Source: Roseibium aggregatum | GTDB taxonomy: Bacteria > Pseudomonadota > Alphaproteobacteria > Rhizobiales > Stappiaceae | Length of the DNA stretch: 64,000 nucleotides | NCBI RefSeq assembly: GCF_014692675.1 | Contig: NZ_JABFCZ010000014.1 | Span: 95,451 to 159,450, forward strand | Direction: 5' to 3' | In this document: positions 63,999 to 64,000 of the stretch, one piece after another | Position numbering within the stretch: position 1 is the stretch's first letter | Layout of the letters: each line of letters opens with the position of its first letter | Position numbers and translations under genes: made by a program | The notes under the pieces: model-generated | What the model was told of the DNA's origin: nothing | Databases searched by the model: none | What the model saw: only the letters and a program-made list of their open reading frames with translations

Positions 63999-64000
63999 CA

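Overview
The window looks like chromosomal DNA of an alphaproteobacterium of the order Hyphomicrobiales. The ChpT and CtrA cell-cycle phosphorelay genes sit beside a chemotaxis operon and fliI-fliJ. There are also DUF1134/EipA and DUF2336 proteins, GANTC (CcrM-type) sites at ctrA, and high GC throughout. A marine Stappiaceae member such as Roseibium/Labrenzia or Stappia would fit, but that placement is inference from gene content only. No rRNA, tRNA, CRISPR array, transposase or integrase was seen.

Layout. 1-7 kb: an outer-membrane barrel gene cut by the window edge, downstream of a five-haem secreted cytochrome with a DxLL repeat region; a coiled-coil membrane protein; an EipA homologue; a YHS-domain protein. 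6.5-16 kb: chpT, cheA-cheW-cheY-cheB-cheR, ctrA (opposite strand), fliI and fliJ. 16-21 kb: a secreted DsrE-like protein, a PqiA-like membrane protein, a DUF2336 protein and a large MscS channel. 21.7-27 kb: a complete dipeptide/oligopeptide ABC transporter operon (dppABCDF order). 27-32.5 kb: a nickel/cobalt homeostasis block (NicO/RcnA exporter, DUF6064 protein, NreB-like MFS with a His-rich tail, CsoR/RcnR repressor with two operators, small His-rich protein, HupE, membrane anchor). This block is bracketed by a 43-bp near-identical direct repeat made of the last codons of dppF. 32.8-34.3 kb: arsR-acr3.

34.3-38.3 kb: trans-4-hydroxy-L-proline catabolism (GntR regulator, dihydrodipicolinate-synthase-like deaminase, D-hydroxyproline dehydrogenase, hydroxyproline 2-epimerase). 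38.4-46 kb: a LuxR solo with an 18-bp palindrome, a secreted PAAR-like protein, a RecD-like helicase, a SigK/RskA-type sigma/anti-sigma pair convergent with a fasciclin protein, and Tex. 46-50.5 kb: LysR and GntR regulators around a small catabolic operon (VOC protein, 2-hydroxyacid dehydrogenase, TIM-barrel isomerase). 50.5-53.8 kb: a PhoX phosphatase upstream of an unrecognised di-haem protein. 54-60.6 kb: a DeoR-regulated Ugp-like ABC transporter followed by glycerate 2-kinase. 60.6-64 kb: protocatechuate 4,5-cleavage genes (ligAB and ligK-ligI) in two transcription units.

How the genes fit together: ChpT and CtrA form the known alphaproteobacterial phosphorelay that controls motility genes, and here they are physically embedded with them. 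The rest is mostly nutrient import and catabolism (peptides, hydroxyproline, phosphorylated or sugar-like substrates, lignin-derived aromatics) plus metal and arsenic resistance, as expected of a versatile aerobic, particle- or host-associated heterotroph.
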